A stretch of DNA of 64,000 bases, taken from the NCBI RefSeq assembly GCF_012927265.1, contig NZ_JABBGF010000001.1, positions 1,796,502 to 1,860,501 of the forward strand. Reading direction: 5' to 3'. Made by a program: the position numbers and the translations under genes. Source of the DNA: Chryseobacterium cheonjiense. GTDB lineage: Bacteria > Bacteroidota > Bacteroidia > Flavobacteriales > Weeksellaceae. Shown here piece by piece: positions 62,897 through 64,000 of this stretch. The first letter of the stretch is position 1. Each line of letters begins with the position of its first letter. The notes below the pieces were generated by a model. That model ran no database searches. It saw only the letters and a list, made by a program, of their open reading frames with translations, and had not been told where the DNA came from.

Positions 62897-64000
62897 TTAT
62901 TGTTTTATTAATTTCTTGGTAACTTTTTGCTTTTCTGTTTCCACGGTTATCACATAATTTCCGGTCTGCATGGAGGAGATATTAACGTCCAGCCTGCTCC
63001 CTTTTAATGATGATTCTGCTCTTACAAGTCTCCCCGCTTCATCGAAAATCTTCAGTGATTTTAAAGCTTCTTTAGAAGAGATCGTTATTATGCTTTTAGC
63101 CGGATTTGGATAAATGCTTACTGCATTATCTTTGATATCAGCATCTTCAACAGCCAGCACAGAACATGAAAAATTGGCTTTCCAGCCGATATCATTTTCT
63201 GATTCATCTGAAACAAATCTTACTGTAAGGGCACCGGAGGGATGTGTGGAAGTAAATGTTCCCGGCAAAGTTGCTCCTGTTAAGCCATTTCCATTGGCAA
63301 ATAACGGTGAACTTGTAGATGGTCCGTTATAAACATACATGAAATCATAATCCTGCTCGAGTCCGAATTCCGTAAAAGTCATAGACAGAGCTCCTGCTGT
63401 AGGATAAAATGTTTTTATGAAGGTCTGGTTGTTTCCATAGTTTGCGGTTGTTCCGCCTGTATCCGTAAATAAGGCTCCATTACACCAGTTGCCATCAGTC
63501 ATAAACAATTGTGTTCTCTGGTATGCTGCCGAACAGTCTGTTCCCACCGATAGCAGGTAATAGGTTGCCGGCTGAAGATTTGAAAAACTCAAAGATTGAG
63601 AGGTGGTATTTCCGCTGCTGACAGAAGTTCCGTCAAATTTTGTCAGTTTATATTTCCAGGAAATGGATATCGCATCATTAAAACTGGCATTGGCGGAAGT
63701 CTGGGTAATATTAGAAACAGATAATCCTGAAATTGTAGTGCTGCAAGCCGTTATACAATCCGTCCCCAAACATGGTTTTGAATCTACCGTACTTCTTATC
63801 AGTGCACCAGGCTGAGAGCCGAAGCCGTTGGCAAAATTGACCCCTACTCCTGCAATAAGGTGACAATAACTCATGATTGTTCCTTTCACCGCAGATGAAG
63901 GAATCGGACCTGTAGGACATGTTCCTTCGGGAAAACCAGCTTGGGCTCCGCAGCCATCGATTGCTGTGGAATTTCCATTCCAGGCGCATGCATGTGTATG
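62897..64000 (-). CDS. T9SS-exported metzincin (reprolysin-like) protease, C-terminal part
   Basis: The reading frame stays open to the window edge, so the 5' end is missing. The first visible residues are HTHACAWNGNSTAIDGCG, which fit the end of a HExxHxxGxxH zinc site, and GTIMSYCHL about 35 residues on is the Met-turn of a metzincin. An FN3-like region (about residues 85-165 of the fragment), a CUB-like domain (CNGALFTDTGGTTANYG onward) and a type A sorting domain (IYPNPAKSIITI to KKLIKQ) follow. It is probably a secreted or surface-bound protease. The internal codon at 63889 is not a start. Confidence 0.86.
   Translation of the reverse strand, partial: HTHACAWNGNSTAIDGCGAQAGFPEGTCPTGPIPSSAVKGTIMSYCHLIAGVGVNFANGFGSQPGALIRSTVDSKPCLGTDCITACSTTISGLSVSNITQTSANASFNDAISISWKYKLTKFDGTSVSSGNTTSQSLSFSNLQPATYYLLSVGTDCSAAYQRTQLFMTDGNWCNGALFTDTGGTTANYGNNQTFIKTFYPTAGALSMTFTEFGLEQDYDFMYVYNGPSTSSPLFANGNGLTGATLPGTFTSTHPSGALTVRFVSDESENDIGWKANFSCSVLAVEDADIKDNAVSIYPNPAKSIITISSKEALKSLKIFDEAGRLVRAESSLKGSRLDVNISSMQTGNYVITVETEKQKVTKKLIKQ

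Overview
The window looks like chromosomal DNA of a flavobacterium of the Chryseobacterium type (Bacteroidota, Weeksellaceae). Evidence: low G+C, almost no Shine-Dalgarno sequences, about twenty matches to the Bacteroidota promoter box TAnnTTTG just upstream of genes, two type IX secretion (T9SS) cargo proteins with C-terminal sorting domains, a mevalonate-type GHMP kinase, menaquinone genes and a probable sulfonolipid gene pair. Species-level placement is inference. No phage, transposase, CRISPR array, rRNA or tRNA was seen.

Layout. 0-2.2 kb: a T9SS adhesin-like protein and a glycine-rich RRM protein. 2.5-12.6 kb, mostly plus strand: thioesterase, a CxxC/AraC regulator, a large copper ATPase, DUF72, polysaccharide deacetylase, YggS, a sigma-54-type response regulator without a DNA-binding domain, a MATE pump and PdeM. 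12.6-16.9 kb: acetyltransferase, nucleosidase, DsbA-like oxidoreductase, MFS pump, MBL hydrolase and a small LuxR-type regulator, followed by a 741-bp AT-rich gap that may hold a tiny gene. 17.6-23.3 kb: DUF1697 and two large membrane proteins of glycosyltransferase type. 23.5-28.3 kb: two PLP enzymes that fit cysteate synthase and cysteate acyltransferase of sulfonolipid (capnine) synthesis, then a B12-binding radical SAM protein. 28.4-33.4 kb: atpD-atpC, ribF and small genes. 33.5-44.4 kb: a long minus-strand block (secreted TPR protein, glutathione peroxidase, kdsB, aminotransferase, phosphohexomutase, GIN protein, DUF3667, GT2, DUF4199). 44.45 kb: the SRP RNA gene. 44.6-48.6 kb: MBL hydrolase, menA, menB, pseudouridine synthase. 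48.7-58.1 kb: aroB, outer-membrane protein, purF, purC, a DUF3307/SatD pair, an APC permease, DUF4920, an M14 peptidase. 58.15-58.99 kb: a gene-free AT-rich region with six DnaA-box-like sites, a repeated 14-mer and three phased operators ahead of an XRE regulator. 59.6-64 kb: proline dehydrogenase, UbiA prenyltransferase, GHMP kinase and the C-terminal part of a metzincin protease running off the right edge.

Most promising for follow-up: the candidate replication origin or regulatory region at 58.2-58.97 kb; the sulfonolipid pair with a terminator between its genes and a radical SAM neighbour; the CxxC/AraC regulator beside the copper ATPase with four metal-binding repeats; a 51-nt perfect hairpin at 54.5 kb; and several dispersed repeats, one of which is translated inside the radical SAM gene.
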